Positions 1 through 5,534 of a stretch of 8,865 bases of DNA are shown here, in pieces (within the stretch, counting starts at the first letter, position 1; every line of letters starts with the position of its first letter). The position numbers were made by a program, and so were the translations under genes. This stretch comes from DATKQY01 sp035532475 (GTDB taxonomy: Bacteria > Actinomycetota > Acidimicrobiia > Acidimicrobiales > Bog-793), in assembly GCA_035532475.1 (NCBI GenBank), contig DATKQY010000041.1:1-8865 (forward strand). The letters run 5' to 3'. The notes beneath the pieces were generated by a model. The model saw nothing but the letters and a program-made list of their open reading frames with translations, did not search any database and was not told the DNA's origin.

Positions 1-175
1 GGCCGGCGCTCTTCGCGTGCGCCGTGGCGTGCTGGCCCGGCGAGGAGTCGCAGCAGCCGATGTGGCCGCATCGGGCGCAGCGCCTCAGGTGCAGCCACCA
101 GCTGCCCGCGGCGAGGCACTCGACGCAGCCGCTGCCGCTCGGTGGCACCGTCGGGTCGATCTGGTCGTCTGGCAT
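1..175 (-). CDS. UBP-type zinc finger protein, N-terminal part (cut by window edge)
   Basis: Reading the minus strand from the ATG at 175 gives 58 codons before the window edge. The residues follow the zf-UBP pattern: C17-x2-C20, then a WWLHLRRC stretch, C33-x2-C36-G-H38, CCDSSPGQHATAH with C41, C42, H49 and H53. In eukaryotes this fold binds the C-terminal tail of ubiquitin. In bacteria it occurs as small stand-alone proteins of about 90-120 residues whose ligand is, to my knowledge, unknown. The start is well bounded, because an in-frame TAG lies four codons upstream at 185-187. I see no clear Shine-Dalgarno sequence. The gene starts 49 bases after the stop of the CNB/thioredoxin-reductase-like gene on the same strand, so the two are probably co-transcribed. 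The family call is firm; the function is not known. Confidence 0.85.
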   Translation of the reverse strand, partial: MPDDQIDPTVPPSGSGCVECLAAGSWWLHLRRCARCGHIGCCDSSPGQHATAHAKSAG

Positions 176-224
176 GCGCCAAGCCTACGGCCGCTTCGGC
201 GCATCGGCTCGGGGTGCGACGTGC

Positions 225-877
225 CTAGCTCGCCGCACGCGGAGGATCTGCGACGGCGAGGCCGGTCGCCTGGAGGCGGTCGAAGACGAGGCGAACCGCC
301 ATCGCACCCTCGCCGATGGCCGTCGCGACCCGCTTGACCGAACGGCTCCGGACGTCTCCGACGCAGAAGACGCCCGGCCGGCTCGTCTCGAGGAACAGCG
401 GCTCGTGGCCCCGCCCCTCCAGATACGACGCCGGCACATTCGCCCCGGTGAGCAGAAAGCCATGCTCATCCTGCGCGAGCTGACCCTCGAGCCACTGCGT
501 GCTCGGCCTGGCACCGATGAAGACGAACAGCCCGCAGCACGACATCGTGGAGAGCTCCCGGGCGGCGTTGTCGCGCAGCACCACCCCTGCGGGCTCTCGC
601 CCACCGACGAGGCCAACGACCTCGTGCCCGGGCGAGAGGTGGACCCGGGGGTGCGCCTCAATCTGGTCGATCAGGTAGCGCGACATCGAGCTCGCGAGGC
701 CGCCGGCCCGGATGACGATGTGGACCTCCGTGCAGGTGCGAGCGAGGAACAGCGCGGCCTGTCCCGCCGAATTGCCGCCGCCGACCACGACGACCGCGCC
801 CCCGGCGCACGACGCCGCCTCCATCTGTGTCGCGGCATAGAAGACGCCGACCCCCTCGAAGTCGCCGAGCCGCTCGA
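225..877 (-). pseudogene. C-terminal half of frameshifted CNB/thioredoxin-reductase-like flavoprotein (NADPH-binding and FAD-closing part)
   Basis: This is the downstream piece of the redox gene that begins at 1999, in a different frame because of the one-base frameshift at 878-881. Numbered as the restored 591-residue protein, it covers about residues 375-591. It carries the NADPH-binding Rossmann motif GGGNSAGQAA (406-415) and the final FAD-contacting segment VFCVGDVRSRSVKRVATAIGEG (about 544-565) typical of the thioredoxin reductase fold. Where thioredoxin reductases have their CATC dithiol the sequence reads YAATQ (388-392), so both redox cysteines are missing. That suggests electron transfer from NADPH to a non-thioredoxin acceptor. 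The stop is TAG at 225-227. Internal starts exist (ATG at 824), but a free C-terminal half would lack the N-terminal FAD site, so I treat this as part of one broken gene. Confidence 0.8.
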
Positions 878-1999
878 GGGGAGGCGGTTGTATCGAGCGC
901 CGGTGGCGACGATGACCGACTTCGCCGTCACGACCTCCCCGTCCTCGAAGCGGACCTGGTGGGAGCCGACCCCCGAGCACAGCGCGACCGCCCGTGATGC
1001 GAGCTTGATGCGGACACCGAACTTCTGCGCCTGCAGGGCTGCTCGAGCTGCCAGCTCCTCGCCCGACAGTCCGGCCGGGAAGCCGAGCAGGTTCTCGATC
1101 CGCGACGAGGTGCCGGCCTGGCCGCCGAGCGCGGTGTCCTCGGCGAGCGTCGTGGTCATGCCCTCGGACGCGCCGTAGACGGCTGCCGCCAGTCCCGCCG
1201 GACCGCCACCCACGACCAGCAGGTCGCACACCTCGGACCCGTCCGCCTCGATCTCGTGCTCAGAGGCGAGGCCCAACGCGTCGAGCAGCTCCCGGCTAGT
1301 CGGGTTGCGCAGCAGCGGGCTCCCCGGCACAAGCGCGACGGGCAGGTCCGAGGGCGGCACGTGGAGCTCGCGCACGATCCGCTCCGCCTCGGGCGAGCCC
1401 TCGAGCTCCAGCCACCTCGACGACAGTCGGTTGCGCGCCAGGACCTCCAGCAGCCTTCGGGTGTCCGGGTCGAAGCGCGAGCCGACGAGGGTCAACCCGA
1501 CGCCCCGGTGGGTCAGCCGCGCATGCCGGACGAGGAACGCCCGCAGGATCAGCTCGCTCAGGTCGGGCTCCTCCGCCATGATGACGCGCACCTGAGCGGC
1601 CGGGATCCGCAAGATGCGTCCTGCCGCACTCGCCACGGCGCTCAGGTAGGCGCGCTGGCCGGTCAGCAGACCCATCTCGCCCAGGAACTGGGCCGGACCG
1701 TAGGTGGCGATCACGACTGCGTCCGGCTGGCCACGGCGCTCGACGATCTCGGCCTCGCCCTCAAGCAGCACGATCAGGTCGTAGCTCGGGTCGCCGTCGG
1801 CGAAGAGCAGGTCGTCGGCGGCGACATCGTGCTCGGAGCCGTAGCGTCGCAATACCGCAAGCTGTGGCGCCGCCAGCCGGGGACGACTGCCAGCCGAGCC
1901 CTCGGCGTCGTCGGACCGGCCTTGCGCCGCGAGGCCGAGCTGTGGTGCACCGAGCGCGCCAGAGCCGGCGACCGCGGATCGGACTGCGTCGACGTCCAT
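671..1999 (-). CDS. N-terminal half of CNB-domain/thioredoxin-reductase-like flavoprotein, frameshifted
   Basis: The frame opens at ATG 1999, with a modest GAGG four bases upstream. Residues 41-160 form a cyclic-nucleotide-binding/CRP-type sensor domain: LFADGDPSYDLIVLLEGE (65-82), then FLGEMGLLTGQRAYLSAVA (105-123), the phosphate-binding-cassette region. A linker of about 95 residues follows. Residues 258-374 begin the FAD domain of a thioredoxin-reductase-like protein, with VVGGGPAGLAAAVYGASEG (262-280), LGGQAGTSSRIENLLGFP (291-308) and VIVATGARY (362-370). From residue 375 the frame turns into Ser/Arg/Ala-rich nonsense and stops at 671, giving 442 residues as read. The correct continuation is in another frame down to 225. 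Adding one C to the C4 run (minus strand, 881-878) restores a 591-residue protein of normal family architecture. The first ~40 residues are poorly conserved, so a later start is possible. Role: probably an NADPH-dependent flavin reductase whose activity or partner is set by a nucleotide-sensing domain. Confidence 0.85.
   Translation of the reverse strand: MDVDAVRSAVAGSGALGAPQLGLAAQGRSDDAEGSAGSRPRLAAPQLAVLRRYGSEHDVAADDLLFADGDPSYDLIVLLEGEAEIVERRGQPDAVVIATYGPAQFLGEMGLLTGQRAYLSAVASAAGRILRIPAAQVRVIMAEEPDLSELILRAFLVRHARLTHRGVGLTLVGSRFDPDTRRLLEVLARNRLSSRWLELEGSPEAERIVRELHVPPSDLPVALVPGSPLLRNPTSRELLDALGLASEHEIEADGSEVCDLLVVGGGPAGLAAAVYGASEGMTTTLAEDTALGGQAGTSSRIENLLGFPAGLSGEELAARAALQAQKFGVRIKLASRAVALCSGVGSHQVRFEDGEVVTAKSVIVATGARYNRLPSSGSATSRGSASSMPRHRWRRRRAPGARSSWSAAAIRRDRPRCSSLAPARRSTSSSGPAASRARCRAT
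878..881 (-). other. Single-base frameshift site in a C/G homopolymer
   Basis: On the minus strand the reading runs CGC CTC CCC then TCG AGC, giving R-L-P-S-S and then nonsense. With five Cs instead of four it reads CGC CTC CCC CTC GAG CGG, giving R-L-P-L-E-R, and joins seamlessly to the conserved LERLGDFEGVGVFYAAT segment in the other frame. This is the only break I see in the gene. A recent mutation and a base lost in sequencing or assembly are both possible. Programmed frameshifting is unlikely, as I see no slippery heptamer with a downstream structure. Confidence 0.85.
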
Positions 2000-2133
2000 G
2001 GAGCCTCATCTCAGCGCATCGTCTCGGCCTCCCTTACGATGCCTCCTTCCTCGCGTCGTGTCGATAGGCACGCCCTGCTGGTCGGGGGCGGTCATCGCGG
2101 ACCGATCGGCTGTCCAGGGAGTGCCCCGCCGGG

Positions 2134-3711
2134 CTACGAGGCAGTGCCGGTCGTGCCGCTCGGAGCCGGAGCGGTGAGCGCATCGAGGAGCGCGGCGACG
2201 ATCGGGCTACCGAGCCCGGTGCAGGCGTCCCACCCCGGCCCAGCGGCGTAGGCGCCGTTGTTGCCCGACGTGATGTCACGAAAGGCCGATGCCTGCGCGT
2301 GATAGCAGCGTGGGTTGACGAAACCGAGCGGGCGGCCGGCCCGTTCGACGCCGAGCGCGACGAAGCCGGCGTAGAGCGGCGCGACGGCCGAGGTCCCGCC
2401 GACCACCGTGTCGGACCCGTCGACCCTGACGACGTAGCCGCTCTCGGGGTCGGCGTCACCCGCGACATCGGGGACGCCGCGCCCGGCGCCTCCGTTGGGG
2501 TTCGCCGACGTCGGCACGCCGGCCACGCCCTGCCAGCTCGGCACGGGGAACGTCGCACTCACCCCGCCGCCCGTCGCACCGCCGGCGGCCCCGTCGTTCC
2601 AGACGATCTCCGATTCGATCGAGCCGGACTGCAGCGTGAGCCGGGTGCCGCCGCAGCCGAGGACCTGTGGACTCGACGCCGGATAGTCGACGTGGGCCCG
2701 GCCGTCACCCACCCCGTCGGACGATCCGGAGTCGCCAGCGGCGACGAGCACGGTCGCGCCGACGAGCGCGGCGTCGGTGAAGGCCTGCTCGAAGGCGGTG
2801 ACCGCCTGAGGAGTGTACGAGTCCTCGGGGCCGCCCCAGCTGACCGAGATCACCGCTGGCGACCGGGTGGTGTCGTGGACGGCCGCGCTCAACGCATCGG
2901 CGAAGCCCTGGTCGGTGTTGGGCGCGAAGTAGACGGCGATCGTCGCGCCGTTGGCGACCGCCCCCACCACCTCGATGTCGAGCATCACCTCGGCGTCGGG
3001 GCCCGAGCCGTCACCGGTCGGCGAGTTCGAGCCGCCGTCGACGGGTACCGCTTCGACCGTCGGCACTGAGAGGCCGAGCCCGGAGAAGTACGCCGTGAGA
3101 TCGTCGGTCGTGTAGCCACCGCCGAGCTCGATCAGCGCGACGCAAGCGCCCTTGCCGGTCAGCGTCGCAGGGGCGCCATAGGCGCCGGCGACCTCGAGTG
3201 CCGTGTAGGAGACGGCGGGCTTCGTCGTCAGCGGCCGGATGTGTGCGTTCGCCTGGCGCCGGTCGTCGAGGCCGAGCACGGCGATCACGCTGTCGGCGAG
3301 CTCGCTCGGGAGCTTGGCGGCACCGCGGTGCCCGCGATAGCTGCCGTCCTCGTGCTCGAAGCGTTCGAGCTCGACGCCGAACGCGGCCTCCATCGCCGAG
3401 GCTGGACCACGCAGTCGCAACCGCCTGCCCCCGAGATCGCGCTCGACGACGTCCAGGCCGTGCCCGGTCGCGTAGTCCGCGAACGCGCCGAACTCGCCCG
3501 GATCGGCCCCGCGGCGCTCGGCGAGCTCGGCACGCGAGAGGACGGGCTCGTCGGACCCGCCAGCGGCGGCGGGGCCGGCGCCGGCTCGGGGTCGCAGGTA
3601 GACGGTCACCTCCACCGGCGTTGCCGGATCGAGCCGGCCCGTCGAGCGTGCACCCGCGAGCGGCGTCCGCTCGCTGCCGCGAAGCATCGTCATCCTCGTC
3701 TCGTCGGTCAT
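2134..3711 (-). CDS. Kumamolisin-like sedolisin (S53 family serine-carboxyl peptidase) with propeptide
   Basis: This is a 525-residue acid-type endopeptidase precursor. Residues ~28-160 are a pro-kumamolisin activation domain (for example AFGVELERFEHEDGSYRGH, 110-128). Residues ~168-512 are the catalytic domain. The S53 triad is visible: E241 and D245 in AEVMLD, and S441 in GGTSAVAPLYAGF. The oxyanion aspartate is D327 in AAGDSGSSDG. Calcium-site residues match kumamolisin: D479-I480, then G491, G493 and D495 in GPGWDACTGLGSP. Family members cleave themselves free of the propeptide at low pH. The N-terminus (MTDETRMTMLRGSERT) has no hydrophobic signal peptide, as in kumamolisin itself, so export, if any, is not by an obvious Sec signal. 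The start is supported by AAAGGA six bases upstream of the ATG. The gene stands alone: 134 bases separate it from the redox gene downstream, and nothing links them functionally. The family call is very secure. Confidence 0.96.
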   Translation of the reverse strand: MTDETRMTMLRGSERTPLAGARSTGRLDPATPVEVTVYLRPRAGAGPAAAGGSDEPVLSRAELAERRGADPGEFGAFADYATGHGLDVVERDLGGRRLRLRGPASAMEAAFGVELERFEHEDGSYRGHRGAAKLPSELADSVIAVLGLDDRRQANAHIRPLTTKPAVSYTALEVAGAYGAPATLTGKGACVALIELGGGYTTDDLTAYFSGLGLSVPTVEAVPVDGGSNSPTGDGSGPDAEVMLDIEVVGAVANGATIAVYFAPNTDQGFADALSAAVHDTTRSPAVISVSWGGPEDSYTPQAVTAFEQAFTDAALVGATVLVAAGDSGSSDGVGDGRAHVDYPASSPQVLGCGGTRLTLQSGSIESEIVWNDGAAGGATGGGVSATFPVPSWQGVAGVPTSANPNGGAGRGVPDVAGDADPESGYVVRVDGSDTVVGGTSAVAPLYAGFVALGVERAGRPLGFVNPRCYHAQASAFRDITSGNNGAYAAGPGWDACTGLGSPIVAALLDALTAPAPSGTTGTAS

Positions 3712-3717
3712 CGCCAG

Positions 3718-3725
3718 TCCTTTCT
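3718..3725 (-). promoter_or_regulatory. Ribosome binding site of the sedolisin gene
   Basis: The minus strand reads AGAAAGGA, then six bases, then the ATG at 3711. It is a good Shine-Dalgarno match at good spacing. It decides the start in favour of 3711 rather than the internal ATGs a few codons later. Confidence 0.7.
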
Positions 3726-3901
3726 GCCTGCTCTCTCCAGAGTCGCGCCAACCGGCGGCGCACCGTCCGCGGCGTCGCTCGCCGACGACCCAGCCGACGT
3801 GGCGGCGATGACGAGGCCTCGCGGCGCGCCGGCGAGGAGCGCGGGCTCGCGGGCTCGTTGCTGGGATCGTCGACCGCCGTGCACGGTGGGACGATCCTCA
3901 C
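3726..3901. other. Non-coding stretch upstream of the sedolisin gene
   Basis: I see no convincing gene here. Open frames on both strands are rich in Arg, Ala and Ser, as expected of random GC-rich DNA. A short tandem GCGGGCTC repeat lies near 3841-3855. The stretch should contain the sedolisin promoter, but I cannot point to clear -35 and -10 boxes. Confidence 0.4.
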
Positions 3902-4303
3902 ATGCCCGGCCTGACACCGGTTGAAGCGCGAAGCGTCGACGAATGGCGTACGCCGCGGCCACAGCTCGCGACGAAGGCCCACCCAGCGCTGATGGCCGCC
4001 CTTGCCCGGGCTCGGGCCGGCCATGGATCGCAAAGGGGCACGTAACGGGAGGCTCGCTTCGTCGAGGGTCGTCTCACCGCTGCACCGGCGGCGGATCTGG
4101 ACGCCGTCGCGGTCGCGCGCGGCGCGCAACCGCTCACCCTCGACGCGCTCACCGATGAGATCGGCGTGTGCACCGTCAAGCGCCGCCCGAGCGGCGACCG
4201 GGAGCCCTCAGCTCGAGGGGCTCGCGACCCTAGCCACGGTGCGTGCGCACGAGGTGGCGCCGATCGAGCTGGTCGACCCGGCCGGCGTCGGCCCACCTAT
4301 TAG
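3902..4303 (+). pseudogene. Possible remnant of an unidentified plus-strand gene
   Basis: From the ATG at 3902 the frame reads MPGLTPVEARSVDEWR and so on for 47 codons to TAA at 4043-4045. Read through that stop, the same frame continues with coding-like sequence of high third-position GC: EARFVEGRLTAAPAADLD, then LTLDALTDEIGVCTVKRRP, to about 4195. It then becomes Arg/Gly-rich. A second coding-like run, ATVRAHEVAPIELVDPAGVG, lies in a different plus frame at about 4232-4291. This pattern fits one gene broken by an in-frame stop and at least one frame change. I do not recognise the family, and chance open reading in GC-rich DNA is a real alternative. The 47-codon frame might also be a genuine small protein, but no ribosome binding site stands out. 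Confidence 0.3.
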
Positions 4304-4307
4304 GTGG
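4293..4307. terminator. Perfect 7-bp inverted repeat downstream of the aldo/keto reductase gene
   Basis: CCACCTA and TAGGTGG flank a single T. As RNA this could fold as a 6-bp stem with a three-base loop. It begins 13 bases after the stop codon of the minus-strand aldo/keto reductase gene, a natural terminator position. No U-tract follows, so it would be an atypical intrinsic terminator. It could instead be a protein-binding palindrome. Confidence 0.35.
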
Positions 4308-4320
4308 ACCCGGCAGCTGG

Positions 4321-5292
4321 TCAGACGATCCCGGCGACGGCGTGCGGCCGGTAGGGCTCCTCGAGGGACGCCACCTCCGCCTCGCTCAGCTGTAGCGACA
4401 CCGCCGCCGCGGCGTCGTCGAGATGCTCCAGCCGCGTCGCGCCGACGATCGGAGCCGTGACGACCGACTTCGTCAGCATCCAGGCCAGGGCGACCTGTGC
4501 CCGGGGGACGCCGCGCTCCCTGGCCACCTCGGTGACACGCTCCACGATGCTGCGATCAGAAGCCTCGTACAGCGACCTGCCGAAGTCGTCGTTCTGCATC
4601 CGCTCGGTCGCCTCGTCCCAGTCCCTCGCGAGCCGGCCACGCGCGAGCGGGCTCCACGGGATCACCCCCACGCCCTGGTCGGCGCAGAGGGGCAGCATCT
4701 CCCGTTCCTCCTCCCGGTTCAACAGGTTGTAGTGGTCCTGCATGCTGGCGAAGCGGGTCCAGCCGTGCCGGTCGGCGAGGTAGAGCGCCTTTGCGAACTG
4801 CCAGGCGTACATGGACGACGCGCCGATGTAGCGCGCTTTGCCGGCCTTCACTACGTCGTGCAGCGCCTCGAGCGTCTCCTCGATCGGCGTCCGTACGTCC
4901 AGGCGGTGGATCTGGTAGAGGTCGACGTAGTCGGTGCCGAGACGCCGAAGGCTGTTGTCGATCTCGGCGAAGATCGCCTTTCTCGAAAGTCCAGCACCGT
5001 TCGGCCCCGGCCGCATCCGGCCGTGGACCTTGGTCGCGATCACGACCTCTTCGCGCCTCGCGATGTCGTTGAGCGCCCGTCCGACGAACTCCTCGCTGGT
5101 GCCGTCCGAATAGACGTTCGCGGTGTCGAAGAAGTTGATGCCGAGCTCGAGCGCCCGCTCGATGAACGGTCGGGTCGCCCCCTCGTCGAGGGTCCAGGTG
5201 TGGCTGCCGCGACCCGGATCCCCGTAGCTCATGCAGCCGAGGCAGATCCGGGAGACCTCGAGGCCGGTGTTGCCCAACCGCGTGTACTCCAT
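4321..5292 (-). CDS. Aldo/keto reductase
   Basis: A 323-residue NADP(H)-dependent (beta/alpha)8-barrel oxidoreductase that interconverts carbonyls and alcohols. It opens with MEYTRLGNTGLEVSRICLG, the usual start of this family. The catalytic tetrad is visible: D56 in FFDTANVYSDG, Y61, K88 in ATKVHG and H129 in YQIHRLD. Cofactor-side segments include VGVIPWSPLARGRL (208-221) and APIVGATRLEHLDDA (280-294), and the protein ends with EEPYRPHAVAGIV. It resembles the YajO-type branch of bacterial AKRs. The frame stays open upstream to 5502, but the ATG at 5292 is chosen because a strong GGAGGAGG lies just before it and the family motif starts there. It is divergent from the flavoprotein/monooxygenase pair, with the AT-rich inverted repeat between them, so co-regulation is likely. 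The substrate cannot be read from sequence. Confidence 0.95.
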   Translation of the reverse strand: MEYTRLGNTGLEVSRICLGCMSYGDPGRGSHTWTLDEGATRPFIERALELGINFFDTANVYSDGTSEEFVGRALNDIARREEVVIATKVHGRMRPGPNGAGLSRKAIFAEIDNSLRRLGTDYVDLYQIHRLDVRTPIEETLEALHDVVKAGKARYIGASSMYAWQFAKALYLADRHGWTRFASMQDHYNLLNREEEREMLPLCADQGVGVIPWSPLARGRLARDWDEATERMQNDDFGRSLYEASDRSIVERVTEVARERGVPRAQVALAWMLTKSVVTAPIVGATRLEHLDDAAAAVSLQLSEAEVASLEEPYRPHAVAGIV

Positions 5293-5296
5293 GCGT

Positions 5297-5304
5297 CCTC
5301 CTCC
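5297..5304 (-). promoter_or_regulatory. Ribosome binding site of the aldo/keto reductase gene
   Basis: The minus strand reads GGAGGAGG four bases before the ATG at 5292; counting from the first GGAGG the spacing is seven. This very strong site settles the start against the longer upstream open frame. Confidence 0.8.
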
Positions 5305-5461
5305 GTTCGGTCGCGTGCGGGACGCCGCGGGCGTCGCTCGCACCCGGCCCCGGCGATCGGGATCACCGCTGACGTCGAGCATCTTGTCCGCGGATCCCGG
5401 ATCCGGCCACTCGCGCCCGGTGCCCGGACCGCGGCGGCTCGTCGCCGCTCGCGTTCCCAAA

Positions 5462-5485
5462 CTATCAAATATGATTTCTTGATAG
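5462..5485. promoter_or_regulatory. Candidate operator: inverted repeat CTATCAA-N10-TTGATAG
   Basis: Two perfectly complementary 7-bp arms (5462-5468 and 5479-5485) are separated by 10 bp. A nested ATCA-N4-TGAT repeat lies at 5464-5475. It sits in a 33-base island (5458-5490) with only 8 G or C, inside strongly GC-rich DNA, between divergent catabolic genes. The arm centres are about 17 bp apart, which is more than one helical turn and could suit a dimeric regulator such as a TetR- or MarR-type protein. No regulator gene is in the window, so the family is a guess. The motif does not match the KstR or KstR2 operators as I recall them. Confidence 0.55.
5470..5475 (+). promoter_or_regulatory. 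Candidate -10 box for the flavoprotein/monooxygenase pair
   Basis: TATGAT differs from the TATAAT consensus at one base and lies between the arms of the inverted repeat, 60 bases before the GTG start at 5535. No convincing -35 box lies 16-18 bases upstream. If this is used, RNA start would fall in the right repeat arm, so a bound repressor would block it. Confidence 0.4.
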
Positions 5486-5502
5486 GATTTGCGATGGCTC
5501 AT

Positions 5503-5517
5503 CCGGCCAGGGGCCGG
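5503..5517 (+). other. GC hairpin in the leader just before the flavoprotein ribosome binding site
   Basis: CCGGCC-AGG-GGCCGG gives a perfect 6-bp all-GC stem with a three-base loop. It ends five bases before the GGGGAGGG ribosome binding site. It could influence translation, or simply reflect high GC content. Confidence 0.3.
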
Positions 5518-5522
5518 AGCGT

Positions 5523-5530
5523 GGGGAGGG
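5523..5530 (+). promoter_or_regulatory. Ribosome binding site of the KstD-like flavoprotein gene
   Basis: GGGGAGGG lies four bases before GTG at 5535; the GGAGG core ends five bases before it. It supports the GTG start, which places the FAD motif at residues 13-21 as expected for this family. Confidence 0.7.
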
Positions 5531-5534
5531 CCGT

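Noticed and set aside
878..881. Programmed ribosomal frameshifting in the redox gene
   Set aside because: I see no slippery heptamer followed by a stable structure, and the early product would be a non-functional 442-residue protein with a nonsense tail.
24..1178. A 384-codon plus-strand frame across the UBP and redox genes
   Set aside because: It crosses two minus-strand genes with clear family motifs and has no motif of its own.
2000..2133. Possible terminator or promoter between the sedolisin and redox genes
   Set aside because: Only short imperfect stems (such as CGGTC-N6-GACCG) and no convincing -35/-10 pair or U-tract could be seen.
2299..3069. A 256-codon plus-strand frame inside the sedolisin gene
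   Set aside because: The translation is low-complexity Arg/Gly/Val/Asp; the minus strand encodes the sedolisin catalytic domain over the same bases.
5431..5448. GCGGCG-N6-CGCCGC inverted repeat in the divergent leader
   Set aside because: Simple GC-rich repeats of this length are expected by chance here, and no gene boundary or ribosome binding site lies close by.
5293..5502. Extension of the aldo/keto reductase N-terminus up to an ATG at 5502
   Set aside because: The extra 70 residues are unlike any AKR, contain the AT-rich operator island, and a strong GGAGGAGG precedes the ATG at 5292.
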